A DNA stretch of 64,000 nt, from positions 1,178,001 through 1,242,000 of the forward strand of contig NZ_BNEM01000002.1 of NCBI RefSeq assembly GCF_018327705.1. The letters are read 5' to 3'. A program made the translations under genes and the position numbers. Positions 17,231 through 26,098 of this stretch are shown here, one piece after another. The notes under the pieces are model-generated. The model did not search any database. It was not told the origin of the DNA and was given only the letters and a program-made list of their open reading frames with translations. Position 1 is the stretch's first letter. The number at the start of each line of letters is the position of its first letter. The stretch comes from Catellatospora sp. TT07R-123. GTDB lineage: Bacteria; Actinomycetota; Actinomycetes; Mycobacteriales; Micromonosporaceae.

Positions 17231-18439
17231 ATGCAACGGATTTCGGGCCGGATCGCGGCCATCGCCGAATCAGCCACGCTCGCCGTCGACGGCAAGGCCA
17301 AGGCCCTCAAGGCGGCCGGTCGCCCGGTGATCGGCTTCGGCGCGGGCGAGCCCGACTTCCCGACCCCCGACTACATCGTCGCGGCGGCCCAGGCCGCCTG
17401 CGCCGACCCGCGCATGCACAAGTACTCCCCCACCCCCGGCCTGCCCGAGCTGCGCGAGGCGATCGCCGCCAAGACCCTGCGCGACTCCGGCTACGCCGTG
17501 CAGCCGGGCCAGGTGCTGGTCACCAACGGCGGCAAGCAGGCGGTGTACACCGCGTTCGCGACCCTGCTCGACCCCGGCGACGAGATCATCGTGGTCGCGC
17601 CGTACTGGACCACGTACCCGGAGGCGGTCAAGCTGGCCGGGGCGGTGCAGGTCGACGTGCACACCGACGAGCACTCCGGCTACCTGGCCACGGTCGAGCA
17701 GCTGGAGGCCGCCCGCACCCCGCGCACCAAGGCGCTGCTGTTCGCCTCCCCCGCCAACCCCACCGGCGCGGTGTACCCGCCCGAGCAGGTCGCCGCGATC
17801 GGCCGCTGGGCCGCCGAACACGGGCTGTGGGTGATCACCGACGAGATCTACGAGCACCTCACCTACGGTGACGCGTCGTTCGCCAGCATCGCCGCCGCCG
17901 TGCCGGAACTGGGCGACAAGGTGGTGATCCTCAACGGCGTCGCCAAGACGTACGCCATGACCGGCTGGCGCGTCGGCTGGCTCATCGCCGCCCCGGACGT
18001 GGTGGCCGCCGCGACCAACCTCCAGTCGCACCTGAGCTCCAACGTCTGCAACGTGGCCCAGGCCGCCGCGCTGGCCGCCGTCGCCGGGGACCTGTCCGCC
18101 GTCGACCACATGCGCCAGGCGTTCGACCGGCGCCGCCGGACCATGGTCGCGATGCTCAACGACATCCCGGGAGTGGTCTGCCCCGAACCGTTCGGCGCGT
18201 TCTACGCGTACCCGTCGGTCAAGGGGCTGCTCGGCCGGGAGCTGCGCGGACGCCGGCCGCAGACGTCGGCCGAGCTGGCCGCGCTGGTGCTCGACGAGGC
18301 CGAGGTCGCGCTGGTGCCCGGCGAGGCGTTCGGGACGCCCGGCTACTTCCGGCTGTCGTACGCCCTCGGCGACACCGACCTGGTCGAGGGGCTGACCCGG
18401 CTGGGCAAGCTGCTCGCCGAGGCCCAGCCAGCCCGCTGA
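17231..18439 (+). CDS. Class I PLP-dependent aspartate-type aminotransferase
   Basis: This 402-residue fold-type I aminotransferase transfers an amino group from aspartate or a similar amino acid to a 2-oxo acid. Visible marks are [65 protein letters not shown] (PLP Asp/Tyr), [16 protein letters not shown] with the PLP Lys, and [12 protein letters not shown] with the carboxylate-binding Arg. The length is normal for AspC/AspAT. It is followed at 45 bp by the TauE-like gene. Confidence 0.92.
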   Translation: MQRISGRIAAIAESATLAVDGKAKALKAAGRPVIGFGAGEPDFPTPDYIVAAAQAACADPRMHKYSPTPGLPELREAIAAKTLRDSGYAVQPGQVLVTNGGKQAVYTAFATLLDPGDEIIVVAPYWTTYPEAVKLAGAVQVDVHTDEHSGYLATVEQLEAARTPRTKALLFASPANPTGAVYPPEQVAAIGRWAAEHGLWVITDEIYEHLTYGDASFASIAAAVPELGDKVVILNGVAKTYAMTGWRVGWLIAAPDVVAAATNLQSHLSSNVCNVAQAAALAAVAGDLSAVDHMRQAFDRRRRTMVAMLNDIPGVVCPEPFGAFYAYPSVKGLLGRELRGRRPQTSAELAALVLDEAEVALVPGEAFGTPGYFRLSYALGDTDLVEGLTRLGKLLAEAQPAR

Positions 18440-18484
18440 CCTCCGGTCGGCAGGGCCGCCCACCAGGGGGTACGGTATGCCGCC

Positions 18485-19213
18485 GTGACCCTGTACCTCG
18501 TCGCCGCCGCCGTCTTCGGACTGGCCGCCTTCGCGCAGGCGGTGACCGGCTTCGGCTTCGCGCTGGTTTCCGTACCCCTGCTGGCCATGGCCGACCAGCC
18601 GCAGCCCGCCGTGGTGTCGGCCACCATCGTGAGCCTGATCCTCAACGCCGCGACCGCCTGGCGCGAGCGCGCCCACGCCGAGCTGCCCGTGGCCCGGCGC
18701 CTGCTGATCGCGGTCGCCGTCGGCATGCCGCTGGGCCTGCTGCTGCTGGTCTCGCTGCCCGACCTCGCGCTGCTGATCCTGATCGCGGTGGTCAACCTGA
18801 CCAGCACGCTCGTGGTGTGGCGCGGCTGGCAGCTCTCCCCCGGGGCGGGCACCGCCGCCGCGGCCGGAATCCTGGCCGGGGTGCTGACCACCACCACCGG
18901 CACCAACGGGCCGCCGCTGGTGGCGACGCTGCGGGCGATGAAGCTGGAGCCGCGCGTGTTCCGGGCCACCGTGGCGCTGATCTTCGGCGTGGTCGGGCCG
19001 GTCGCGGTGGTCGGCTTCGGTGTCGCCGGGACCCTGACCTGGCACGCGACCCTGCTCGCGGCGGCCGGACTGCCCGCGACGGCGCTCGGCGCATGGCTGG
19101 GCAACGTCATCTTCCACCGGATGGACCCGCTCGCCTTCCGCCGCGTCGTCCTGTCCTGCCTGGCCGGCAGCGCCGTCGCGGCCCTCGTCAACGCCACCAC
19201 CCGCGCCAGCTGA
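18485..19213 (+). CDS. TauE/SafE-family membrane permease
   Basis: This 242-residue protein has about eight membrane segments. The repeated motif VTGFGFALVSVPLLAM (first half) and GTNGPPLVATLR (second half) is typical of TauE/SafE exporters of sulfite, sulfoacetate or other organosulfur anions. The start is GTG with a TACGGT hexamer 8 nt upstream. It is co-directional with the aminotransferase. The substrate is unknown. Confidence 0.85.
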   Translation: MTLYLVAAAVFGLAAFAQAVTGFGFALVSVPLLAMADQPQPAVVSATIVSLILNAATAWRERAHAELPVARRLLIAVAVGMPLGLLLLVSLPDLALLILIAVVNLTSTLVVWRGWQLSPGAGTAAAAGILAGVLTTTTGTNGPPLVATLRAMKLEPRVFRATVALIFGVVGPVAVVGFGVAGTLTWHATLLAAAGLPATALGAWLGNVIFHRMDPLAFRRVVLSCLAGSAVAALVNATTRAS

Positions 19214-19219
19214 CCCCGC

Positions 19220-19261
19220 GCCGACCCGCCGCGCCGCGGGTTTAGGCGGTGGCGGGTCGGC
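19220..19261. terminator. Hairpin between convergent genes
   Basis: GCCGACCCGCC (19220-19230) pairs with GGCGGGTCGGC (19251-19261), a perfect 11 bp. The right arm is inside the last codons of the acyltransferase gene. It could stop both convergent transcripts. Confidence 0.55.
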
Positions 19262-20321
19262 GGGTGAGGGTGATCGTGGGGAGCAGGCGGGGCGCCCGCC
19301 GGGCGGCGACGTCCTCCACCCAGCCGAAGCAGAGCACCGCCAGTGCCGTGAGCGGGATCGTGACGAGCAGGGTGACCGGCGCGGAGTCGGTGAGTGCCGG
19401 GACACCGGTGCGGTTGATCAGCCAGTGGCCGACGAAGATCATCGGGAACTGCCAGACGTAGACGGTGACGGCGCGGGCGTTGAGGACCGCCACGGCCCGG
19501 CGCGGCAGCTCAGGCAGGCGGTCGTACCAGGTCATGGACGGGCGCAGGCGAAGGGCGACGAGGACCACCGCCGTGCCCCAGAGCACCTCCGACAGCGGCG
19601 AGCCGTTGGAGCGCAGTGCCATCATGCCCAGGGCGGCGCCGATCGCCAGGGCCGCCGCCAGCGGCACCCGGTCGAGCAGGCGCAGGTGGCGGGCGTACCC
19701 GAGCAGCCAGCAGGTGCCGTACGCGGCGGTGGACCAGATCACGTCGCCGACGGGGTCGGACGGAATGGTGATCACGGTCACGCACGCCACGGCCAGGGCC
19801 AGCGGGGCGAGCAGCGTCGGCAGCGGCCAGCGGCGCACCGCCCACCACAGCAGCGGCGACAGCAGCACGAACCACAGGTAGGCGCGCAGGTACCACAGCG
19901 CGACCACGAAGATCCCGCCGTCGGGCGAGGCGGGCGGGTTGGCCAGCGGCAGCACCCACAGCAGCGGGTCGTACCAGCGCATCGGCTGCTGCGGGTCGTG
20001 CAGCCAGCCCTGCAGCAGCATCAGCGGCAGCGCGATCGCGCCCAGCGCCCACAGCGGCGGCAGCAGGCGGCGCAGCCGCGACCGCACGGTCGGGGCCGCG
20101 CCACCGCGCTCCAGCGAGACGGCCGTCAGATATCCGGCCAGCCCGAACATGAGCCACATCGACGGGAACAGGGTGGTCAGCGCCCCGATCGGGATCGCGT
20201 GGTTGAGGAACACCCGGACGATCGCGGCCGCGCGCAGCGTGTCCACGTACGGGCTGCGGGCACGGGCCGTCGGCGCGGGCGTGATGGCAGCAGCCGGCGC
20301 CGTTCTTTCGATGATCGACAT
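19242..20321 (-). CDS. Acyltransferase 3 family membrane protein
   Basis: This 359-residue multi-pass protein has about 10 segments. The N-terminal YVDTLRAAAIVRVFLNHAIPIG gives the family pattern with the conserved His. LFPSMWLMFGLAGYLTAVSLER and YLRAYLWFVLLSPLLWW fit as well. The family moves acetyl or other acyl groups onto cell-surface glycans, lipids or antibiotics. The start is at 20321. It diverges from the sigma factor. The acceptor is unknown. Confidence 0.85.
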   Translation of the reverse strand: MSIIERTAPAAAITPAPTARARSPYVDTLRAAAIVRVFLNHAIPIGALTTLFPSMWLMFGLAGYLTAVSLERGGAAPTVRSRLRRLLPPLWALGAIALPLMLLQGWLHDPQQPMRWYDPLLWVLPLANPPASPDGGIFVVALWYLRAYLWFVLLSPLLWWAVRRWPLPTLLAPLALAVACVTVITIPSDPVGDVIWSTAAYGTCWLLGYARHLRLLDRVPLAAALAIGAALGMMALRSNGSPLSEVLWGTAVVLVALRLRPSMTWYDRLPELPRRAVAVLNARAVTVYVWQFPMIFVGHWLINRTGVPALTDSAPVTLLVTIPLTALAVLCFGWVEDVAARRAPRLLPTITLTRRPATA

Positions 20322-20455
20322 AAGCGGGAGTCACTCCGGTCAGTCACGGGCGGCGTGCCTTCAACCAGACCCGACTTCCCTCAAGAGAACCTCGACAAAC
20401 CGGTCCGTGAACCTTCCCTGTGACCGACGCGACTGTATTGGCCGAGGAGGTGACC

Positions 20456-20980
20456 ATGACAGACGAATTACTGGTGGTCCGCTGCCGGCTCGGCGAACGG
20501 GACGCGCTGGCGCAGCTGGTGCGCCAGTGGCACGACCCGGTGCTGGCGTACGTGCGCCGCATGCTCGGCCCGGCGCTCGCCGACGACGTGGCCCAGGAGG
20601 TGTGGGTGGCGGTGTTGCGCGGTCTGCCGAAGCTGCGCCGGCCGGAGCGGTTCACCCCGTGGCTGTTCACCATCGCGCGCCGAGTGGTGATCAACCGGCT
20701 GCGGGAGGAGTACGCCCGGCCCGAGGCCGCGGCCGAGACCCCCGACCTGGCCGTGCCCGACCACGGCGACCTGGTCGCCGAGCGGGCCGAGGTGACACGG
20801 CACCTGGCGGCGCTGCCGGTGCGCGAGCGCGAGGTGCTGGTCCTGTTCCACCTGGAAGACCTGCCGCTGGAGACGTGCGCCGAGATCTGCGGCGTGCCGG
20901 TCGGCACGGTGAAGTCACGCCTGTCGCGGGCCCGGCGGATGGTGCGCGCGGCGATCGAATCACAGGGAGGACGTCCATGA
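20456..20980 (+). CDS. ECF-type RNA polymerase sigma factor
   Basis: This 174-residue protein has sigma region 2 (LAYVRRMLGPALADDVAQEVWVAVLRGLPKLRRP, then FTPWLFTIARRVVINRLREE) and region 4 (LPVREREVLVLFHLEDLPLETCAEI, then GVPVGTVKSRLSRARRMVR). The ATG at 20456 follows GAGGAGG. Codon 5 is TTA, the rare bldA-read codon, so translation may be developmentally timed. Its TGA overlaps the ATG of the next membrane protein, the usual layout for a sigma factor with its regulator. The regulon is unknown. Confidence 0.9.
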   Translation: MTDELLVVRCRLGERDALAQLVRQWHDPVLAYVRRMLGPALADDVAQEVWVAVLRGLPKLRRPERFTPWLFTIARRVVINRLREEYARPEAAAETPDLAVPDHGDLVAERAEVTRHLAALPVREREVLVLFHLEDLPLETCAEICGVPVGTVKSRLSRARRMVRAAIESQGGRP

Positions 20981-21426
20981 ACGCCGAGGAGATGCTGGCC
21001 CGGCTGGAGCGGCCGCTGTCGCCGTGGCGGCGGGTGGCCACCGCGGCCGCCGCGATCGGCGGGTGCGCCGGCGCCGCCGCGATCGGGGTCCTGTGGGCCA
21101 CCGAGCCGGACCTGCCGGTCCGGACCCAGGTGGCGTTCGCCGCACTGGTCGCGGTCGGCCTGGCCTGGGCCGGGTACGGCGTGTGGGCGCTGACCCGGCG
21201 TACGCCGCTGTTCGCCCGCGACCGCGTCGTCGCGGGCTGGCTCGCCCTGGGCGCGACGGTGCTGCTGACCGGGCTGGTCGTGGCCGTCACCGTCGCGCGC
21301 CGGCCGGCTCAGCCGCTGCTGCTGGCCCTGGTGCTGGCCCTGCTCGCGCTGGCGGTGGTGAACCTGGTCCGCGCCCGCGCCGCCCGCTCGGCACTGCTGC
21401 GCCGCAAGCACGAACTAGGCGGCTGA
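20977..21426 (+). CDS. Four-helix membrane protein, probable sigma-factor partner
   Basis: This 149-residue protein has a short cytoplasmic N-terminus (MNAEEMLARLERPLSPW) and four membrane segments. The ATG overlaps the sigma stop codon, so it is co-translated with it. By position it may be an anti-sigma factor, although no zinc-binding HxxxCxxC motif is present. The C-terminus is Arg-rich. The role is inferred from context only. Confidence 0.72.
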   Translation: MNAEEMLARLERPLSPWRRVATAAAAIGGCAGAAAIGVLWATEPDLPVRTQVAFAALVAVGLAWAGYGVWALTRRTPLFARDRVVAGWLALGATVLLTGLVVAVTVARRPAQPLLLALVLALLALAVVNLVRARAARSALLRRKHELGG

Positions 21427-21447
21427 CCTGCCTCCGCTGACCCGAGC

Positions 21448-22215
21448 TCAGGCGAAGCGTTCGACGGTGACCGGGATGAGGCCGCGATCGCGCAGCAGGC
21501 TGCGCAGCCGGTGCAGCAGCGCGCCCAGCGTCGCGGGTTCCGGCTCCGAGTCCGGGCCCAGCAGCGCGGTCAGGTCGATGCTCCAGGCCACGCCGAAGCC
21601 GATACGCCGCAGTTCCCAGCTGAACTCGTGTGCCTGCGCCGCGAGCGCGCCGCGGCCCAGGACCCGGGGCTCGGCCGGGTCGTCGACCGGCTGAAGCCAC
21701 TCGCGGCACCACAGATCGGCCATGCCGTGCTCGCCGAGGTCGCCCGCGAACAGGATGCGGTACACGCGCCGGTCGAAGAATCCGGCCGGGACCTGCGCCG
21801 GGCCCAGCCGCAGCGGGGCGGAGGCGGGCCGGAGGTCGCGGTCGGCGAACTGCCTGCGCAGCTCACCGGCGTGCGGCAGGTCGGTGTCGGTCAGCCGCCG
21901 GTACGCCTCCTCGGCGGCTGACCGGCCGGTCGGGCGCACCACCGTGCGCACCCGCGCGTCCGCCCGCAGCGACCGGCTGAAGCCCGCCGAGCTCCACCAG
22001 CCCTCGCCGGCCGACCACACCGCGCTGTCCACCCCGGCCGCGGCGAAGTCCTCGTGCAGCACGAACTCCTCGACGGCGATCCCGCACGGGGCCACCCCGC
22101 GCCACACGTCGTCGGGCTCGGCGTAGACCAGGTAGTAGTCGAGCTCGCAGTCGAACGACGGCTCCCCGTCATACCCGACCGACTCACGCGTACGCAGCCG
22201 CACCTCGGCATCCAT
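21448..22215 (-). CDS. Protein of unknown function, 255 residues
   Basis: A soluble acidic protein without signal peptide or membrane segment. It starts MDAEVRLRTRESVGYDGEPSF and continues with CELDYYLVYAEPDDVWRG. The C-terminal half has WSIDLTALLGPDSEP and LLHRLRSLLRDRGLIPVTVERFA. I do not recognise the family. The ATG at 22215 is preferred over a start 17 codons upstream. Codon use is typical for the window, so it is a real gene. Confidence 0.7.
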   Translation of the reverse strand: MDAEVRLRTRESVGYDGEPSFDCELDYYLVYAEPDDVWRGVAPCGIAVEEFVLHEDFAAAGVDSAVWSAGEGWWSSAGFSRSLRADARVRTVVRPTGRSAAEEAYRRLTDTDLPHAGELRRQFADRDLRPASAPLRLGPAQVPAGFFDRRVYRILFAGDLGEHGMADLWCREWLQPVDDPAEPRVLGRGALAAQAHEFSWELRRIGFGVAWSIDLTALLGPDSEPEPATLGALLHRLRSLLRDRGLIPVTVERFA

Positions 22216-22292
22216 GCCTGCATGATGTCGCACCGTGCGGCCGCGCACGCTCAGCCACACCGGCACTGTTGCAACACGTTGTAATTGTTAGA

Positions 22293-22937
22293 TCACGGAA
22301 AGTAGGTGACGACCTCCTGCGCCTCCCCGTCGTAGCCGCCGAGGAAGCAGATCCGGTGGTAGTTCGCCAGCACCCGGCTGCCCGCGCGGGCGTCGGCCTC
22401 GGTGTCGAACACGTGCAGGATGTGGTCGTGGTCCTTGACCCGCCAGCCGTCACCGTGGCCCATGTCCTCGACGATCAGGTGTCCCGGCTCGTACGCCGAG
22501 CAGTTGTCCTGCTCGCCCTCGATCACCGCGGCCCGCCCCGAGGGGTCCAGCCAGTAGTCGAAGACGAACGTGTCGCCGTCCTCGCGGGCGTTGCCGCGCC
22601 CGACATAGCAGTGCCTGCGGTAGCGCTGCGCCAGCGCGAGCCCCTGCCCGCCGGATGCCGCCCCCGGCCCGCCGTGCAGGCGCAGCACCGGGGTCGCGCC
22701 GTCGGCGACCGTGTACACCCCGGCCTCGTAGCCGACCCGCAGCCGGGCGGGGTCGTAGAACACGCAGTCGGCGGGGGTCGGCCACTGTCCCGCCACCGGC
22801 GACGCCTGCGGACCAGGCGAGTCCGGTGCGGCGGACGGCGGAGGCGGCAGGGCGGCGCCGGAGCCGCCGCAGCCAGGCAGGAGCAGGAGCAGGGCGGCCA
22901 ACGGCAGGACCGGCAGGAACGGCAGGAATCGTCGCAT
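22293..22937 (-). CDS. Secreted lipoprotein, unknown
   Basis: This 214-residue protein has a lipoprotein signal (FLPFLPVLPLAALLLLLPGC, Cys23) and a Pro/Ser-rich linker. The following domain has GQGLALAQRYRRHCYVGRGN and ANYHRICFLGGYDGEAQEVV. This paired pattern of H-C/I-C with FIGR-like segments is seen in secreted actinomycete proteins of unknown function. TACCTT lies exactly 6 nt before the ATG, so translation is probably leaderless. No enzyme motif is recognised. Confidence 0.75.
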   Translation of the reverse strand: MRRFLPFLPVLPLAALLLLLPGCGGSGAALPPPPSAAPDSPGPQASPVAGQWPTPADCVFYDPARLRVGYEAGVYTVADGATPVLRLHGGPGAASGGQGLALAQRYRRHCYVGRGNAREDGDTFVFDYWLDPSGRAAVIEGEQDNCSAYEPGHLIVEDMGHGDGWRVKDHDHILHVFDTEADARAGSRVLANYHRICFLGGYDGEAQEVVTYFP

Positions 22938-22967
22938 ACCGGAAAGGTAGGTCGCCGCCCCTGCCCG

Positions 22968-23810
22968 CTACGCCAGCGACGCGCCCGTCAGCGGATCGCC
23001 CGGGACCTGGAGCGACGGCTCCGACCGGTACAGCTCCACCGCCTCGGCCAGCGGCCCGCCCGCGGCGCTGATCACGGCGACCCGGTCCAGCAGGGCCAGC
23101 TCGGCGGCGGTCAGCTCATCGTAGTGCCGGGGGATCAGCCCCCAGTTGTCCCAGGGCAGCACCTCCACCCCGTTGAGCGCGGCCAGGTCGCGCAGCAGGT
23201 TGCCCTGGACCTCCCACATGCCGGTCAGCCCCACGCTGTGGACGCCGAACGTGCCCGGGTCGCGGTCACCGGCCCGGCACTCCTGCCAGGCGCGCCCCGC
23301 CACCAGGAACCCGTCGCGCGGCACGTCCAGATGGTCCACCGCCGACCCGTACGCGGCCCGCGCACCGCCTGCGAGCTGGGCGTCCACCAGCCGCCAGCCG
23401 TCACCGTGCCACCATTCGACCACCCAGTGGTCGTCGAAGAAGTCCGGCGCGAAGTAGCCCGCGAAGCCGACCCGCACCCTGGCGGGCACCCCGGCCTCGC
23501 GCAGTGCCGCGCACAGCAGCACCGAGAAGTCGCGGCAGGTCCCGGCGAAGCGCTCGGGCACCGGGCGGGCCGCCAGGTCCGCGCCGAGCCGGTCCAGGAT
23601 CGCCGCGGTGTGCCGCGTGTTCGCCTCGTCGCGGCGTGCCTCGGTCAGGTCCAGGCCGAACCGCCACTTCGCCTCGTCGCGGTGCAGCACCACCCCGCGT
23701 ACGACCTCGGCCAGCTCGGCGACGTCGGCGGGCAGCCCGGCGAACGCGGCGCGGTGCGCGCCCGGATCGGTGACCGGGCTGTGCCGGCGGTAGAAGTCGA
23801 GCTCGTCCAT
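22968..23810 (-). CDS. Transglutaminase-like cysteine protease-fold protein
   Basis: This 280-residue soluble protein has the transglutaminase-like triad: Cys in AGTCRDFSVLLCAALREAG, His in DDHWVVEWWHG, and Asp in RLVDAQLAG. Actinomycete members are often peptidases or amidases rather than cross-linkers. The ATG at 23810 follows GGGAGGAC. It lies upstream of, and co-directional with, the lipoprotein gene (30-bp gap), so the two may form an operon. Confidence 0.84.
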   Translation of the reverse strand: MDELDFYRRHSPVTDPGAHRAAFAGLPADVAELAEVVRGVVLHRDEAKWRFGLDLTEARRDEANTRHTAAILDRLGADLAARPVPERFAGTCRDFSVLLCAALREAGVPARVRVGFAGYFAPDFFDDHWVVEWWHGDGWRLVDAQLAGGARAAYGSAVDHLDVPRDGFLVAGRAWQECRAGDRDPGTFGVHSVGLTGMWEVQGNLLRDLAALNGVEVLPWDNWGLIPRHYDELTAAELALLDRVAVISAAGGPLAEAVELYRSEPSLQVPGDPLTGASLA

Positions 23811-23898
23811 GCGTCCTCCCGTGCCGGTTGCTGTCGCGGGCGACCGTACCGCGTCGCACCGACAGCGCGACCGGCCCGAGCGGACGAATTTGGGCAGG

Positions 23899-23936
23899 CC
23901 GCAGCGGGCGGCCGGGAATCCGGGCACCCGCTGCGG
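23899..23936 (-). terminator. Hairpin after the hydrolase/reductase operon
   Basis: CCGCAGCGGG (23899-23908) pairs with CCCGCTGCGG (23927-23936). It sits just downstream of the reductase stop (23944) on the minus strand and before the next minus-strand gene. Confidence 0.6.
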
Positions 23937-23943
23937 ACGCGGC

Positions 23944-24537
23944 TCAATAGGCGACCGTGAACCGCTGCTGCGGGAAGGTGCCCTGCTCGACGGCGTCGAC
24001 GACCGCCGCGGCGTAGTCGCCGGTCGAGATGCGGCACTCCCCTGCCGCGTCGGTCAGCGGCGTGTCACTCGCCTCGGCCCGGTAGGCGCCGGTCTTGTCG
24101 CCCGGCACCAGGTGCACCGGCGGCGGGCTGACGTACGACCAGTGCAGGTCGGTCTGGGCGGCGCGCAGGATCTCCAACGCGGCGCCCTGGTCGAGCGCCG
24201 TCTCCAGGTATTGCGGCGGGAACGCGGGCGAGTCGACGAACCGCTGCCCGGACGGCGCGAGCAGGCTGCCGCCGCCGCCGAGGAACACCAGGCGGGCCAC
24301 CCCGGCCGCGGGCAGTGCCGCGAGCAGCGCCTCAGCGGTACGCGGCACGGTCCGGTCCGGACCCTTGACCGCGACGACGACGGCGTCATGCCCGTACACC
24401 GCGTCCTTGAGCGACGCCGCGTCGGTGGCGTCGACGTCGGCGCGCCCGAGCGTGGTGACCTCGTGCCCGCGCTCGCGCGCCTCCCGGACCACGACGTTGC
24501 CGAGGTTGCCCGCGGCGCCGATGACGGCGATCTTCAT
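23944..24537 (-). CDS. NAD(P)-binding epimerase/reductase-like protein
   Basis: This 197-residue Rossmann-fold protein starts MKIAVIGAAGNLGNVVVREA with the atypical-SDR NAD(P)-binding motif GxxGxxG, and has ARLVFLGGGGSLL. It matches the NAD(P)H-binding (NmrA/HSCARG-like, YwnB-type) group and lacks a clear YxxxK pair. Its ATG overlaps the TGA of the upstream hydrolase, so it is co-translated. It is probably controlled by the divergent TetR. The substrate is unknown. Confidence 0.85.
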   Translation of the reverse strand: MKIAVIGAAGNLGNVVVREARERGHEVTTLGRADVDATDAASLKDAVYGHDAVVVAVKGPDRTVPRTAEALLAALPAAGVARLVFLGGGGSLLAPSGQRFVDSPAFPPQYLETALDQGAALEILRAAQTDLHWSYVSPPPVHLVPGDKTGAYRAEASDTPLTDAAGECRISTGDYAAAVVDAVEQGTFPQQRFTVAY

Positions 24538-25412
24538 GCTGCTTCCTTCTTTCCCCAGGTACGACCGACGAAGTCGGCGATGAGCGGTGCGATCTCGGGC
24601 AGGCACTCCTCCAGCGCGAAGTGCCCGGTGTCGAAGAGGTGGATCTCGGCGTCGGGCAGGTCCCGCCGGTACGCGTGCGCCCCGGGCTCGGGGAAGAACG
24701 CGTCGTTGCGGCCCCACAGCACCAGCGTCGGCGGCCGGTGCTCGGCCAGCCAGCGCTGCCAGGCCGGGTACAGCGCCAGGTTGGTGTGGTAGTCCAGCGC
24801 CAGCGCCACCTGGGCGTCCTTGCGGCCGGGCTGGTCGAGGAAGTGCTGGTCCAGGGTCCAGCCGTCCGGTGAGACCAGTTCGGGGTCGGCGGTGCCGCCC
24901 TCGTACTGGCCGCGGGTGACCGGCAGGACGAGGATCTGGCGCGCCCGCTCCCGCGCCCCGTCCACGCCGGGCCGGTCGGCGGCCATGCCGCGCGCCATCT
25001 CGGACAGGCCCTCGTCGTAGGCGTTGGCGTTCTGCGCCACGAGGCCCACGACGGCCTCCGGGCGGCGCTGGGCCAGCCGCATGCCGACCGGGCCGCCGAA
25101 GTCGAAGGCGTACAGGACGAACCGGTCGAGGCCGACGGCGTCGAGGAAGCCCTCGACCACGTCGGTCAGGCTCTCGAAGCTGTAGATGAAGTCGGCGGGC
25201 ACCTCGGTGTGCCCGAATCCCGGGTAGTCCGGCGCGATCAGCCGGTAGCGCGTGCCGAGCGCGTCGAACAGGCGGCGGAACTGGTGCGAGCCCGAAGGGA
25301 AGCCGTGCAGGAGCAGGAGCACCGGTGCGTCCGGCGGCCCGGTCTCCCGGTAGAAGACGCGGGCGTCACCCACCTGCACGAACCGGTGGTACACGCGCGG
25401 GACCTCATACAC
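24534..25412 (-). CDS. Alpha/beta hydrolase, epoxide hydrolase/haloalkane dehalogenase-like
   Basis: A protein of about 292 residues with the alpha/beta hydrolase fold: LLLLHGFPSGSHQFR (HG oxyanion region), APDYPGFGHTEVP, and the nucleophile elbow YAFDFGGPVG with an Asp in place of Ser. The late Asp is in LWGRNDAFF and the His in FDTGHFALEE. An Asp nucleophile fits epoxide hydrolases and dehalogenases. I prefer the GTG at 25412 because AGAGG lies 8 nt upstream; the longer frame starts at 25421. It is the first gene of an operon with the reductase and is divergent from TetR. Confidence 0.87.
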   Translation of the reverse strand: MYEVPRVYHRFVQVGDARVFYRETGPPDAPVLLLLHGFPSGSHQFRRLFDALGTRYRLIAPDYPGFGHTEVPADFIYSFESLTDVVEGFLDAVGLDRFVLYAFDFGGPVGMRLAQRRPEAVVGLVAQNANAYDEGLSEMARGMAADRPGVDGARERARQILVLPVTRGQYEGGTADPELVSPDGWTLDQHFLDQPGRKDAQVALALDYHTNLALYPAWQRWLAEHRPPTLVLWGRNDAFFPEPGAHAYRRDLPDAEIHLFDTGHFALEECLPEIAPLIADFVGRTWGKKEAA

Positions 25413-25425
25413 GATGAGCACCTCT

Positions 25426-25447
25426 TAACGAGAAGCAGTTTGCGTTA
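25426..25447. promoter_or_regulatory. TetR operator candidate between hydrolase and regulator
   Basis: The inverted repeat TAACG (25426-25430) and CGTTA (25443-25447), with a 12-nt spacer, sits in the short divergent region and overlaps the regulator's -10 box TAGCAT (25446-25451). It is the natural operator for the adjacent TetR. Confidence 0.6.
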
Positions 25448-25458
25448 GCATGGGCATC

Positions 25459-26091
25459 GTGACAGAGCCGGAGTCCTTAATGCAAGACGGTTCCCGTTTA
25501 GCGGGCTCGGTGCGGCCGGGCGGGCGCACCTCGCGCACCCGGGCCGCCGTCTTCGACGCTGCCATGGCCGAGCTGGCCGAGAAGGGTTTCGCGGGAACCG
25601 GGATGGAGAAGATCGCCGCCCGCGCCGGGGTGGCCACCTCGACCGTGTACCGCCGCTGGGGCAGCCTGACCGGCCTGCTCCAAGACCTGGTCGACGAGAT
25701 CACGCTGGACGTACGGCTCACCGACGCCGGGCCGCTCGCCGACGACCTCGCGCAGATCGCCCGCGTGATCCTCATCCTCAACCGGCACCCCGTGCACCGG
25801 CCGTGGATGGACGCCGTCGTCACCGCCGCGGTGCACGACCCGGCCGCGCGCCAGGTGCTGTCACGCACCATCCGGCGCCGCATCGAGGGCACCGCCCCGG
25901 TCGTCGCGCGCGCCGCCGAACGCGGCGAGATCCCCGCCGACACGGACGCCGAGGAGGTCATCCGGATGCTCGCGGCGCCGTTCTACTACCGCATGTACAT
26001 CAGCGGCGAACCGATCACCGACGACCTGCCCGACCGGGTCGCCGCCGCCGTGGTCGCCGCCGTCCAGGCCGGGAGGCTGCGCCGTACCTGA
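25459..26091 (+). CDS. TetR-family regulator with two early TTA codons
   Basis: This 210-residue regulator has the TetR helix-turn-helix (TRAAVFDAAMAELAEKGFAG, then MEKIAARAGVATSTVYRRWG). The GTG at 25459 is preferred because TAGCAT lies 7 nt upstream, giving a leaderless mRNA; an ATG at 25450 overlaps that hexamer. Codons 7 and 14 are TTA, rare in this genome and read by the bldA tRNA in actinomycetes. It is divergent from the hydrolase/reductase operon, which it most likely represses. Confidence 0.87.
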   Translation: MTEPESLMQDGSRLAGSVRPGGRTSRTRAAVFDAAMAELAEKGFAGTGMEKIAARAGVATSTVYRRWGSLTGLLQDLVDEITLDVRLTDAGPLADDLAQIARVILILNRHPVHRPWMDAVVTAAVHDPAARQVLSRTIRRRIEGTAPVVARAAERGEIPADTDAEEVIRMLAAPFYYRMYISGEPITDDLPDRVAAAVVAAVQAGRLRRT

Positions 26092-26098
26092 CCGGCGG

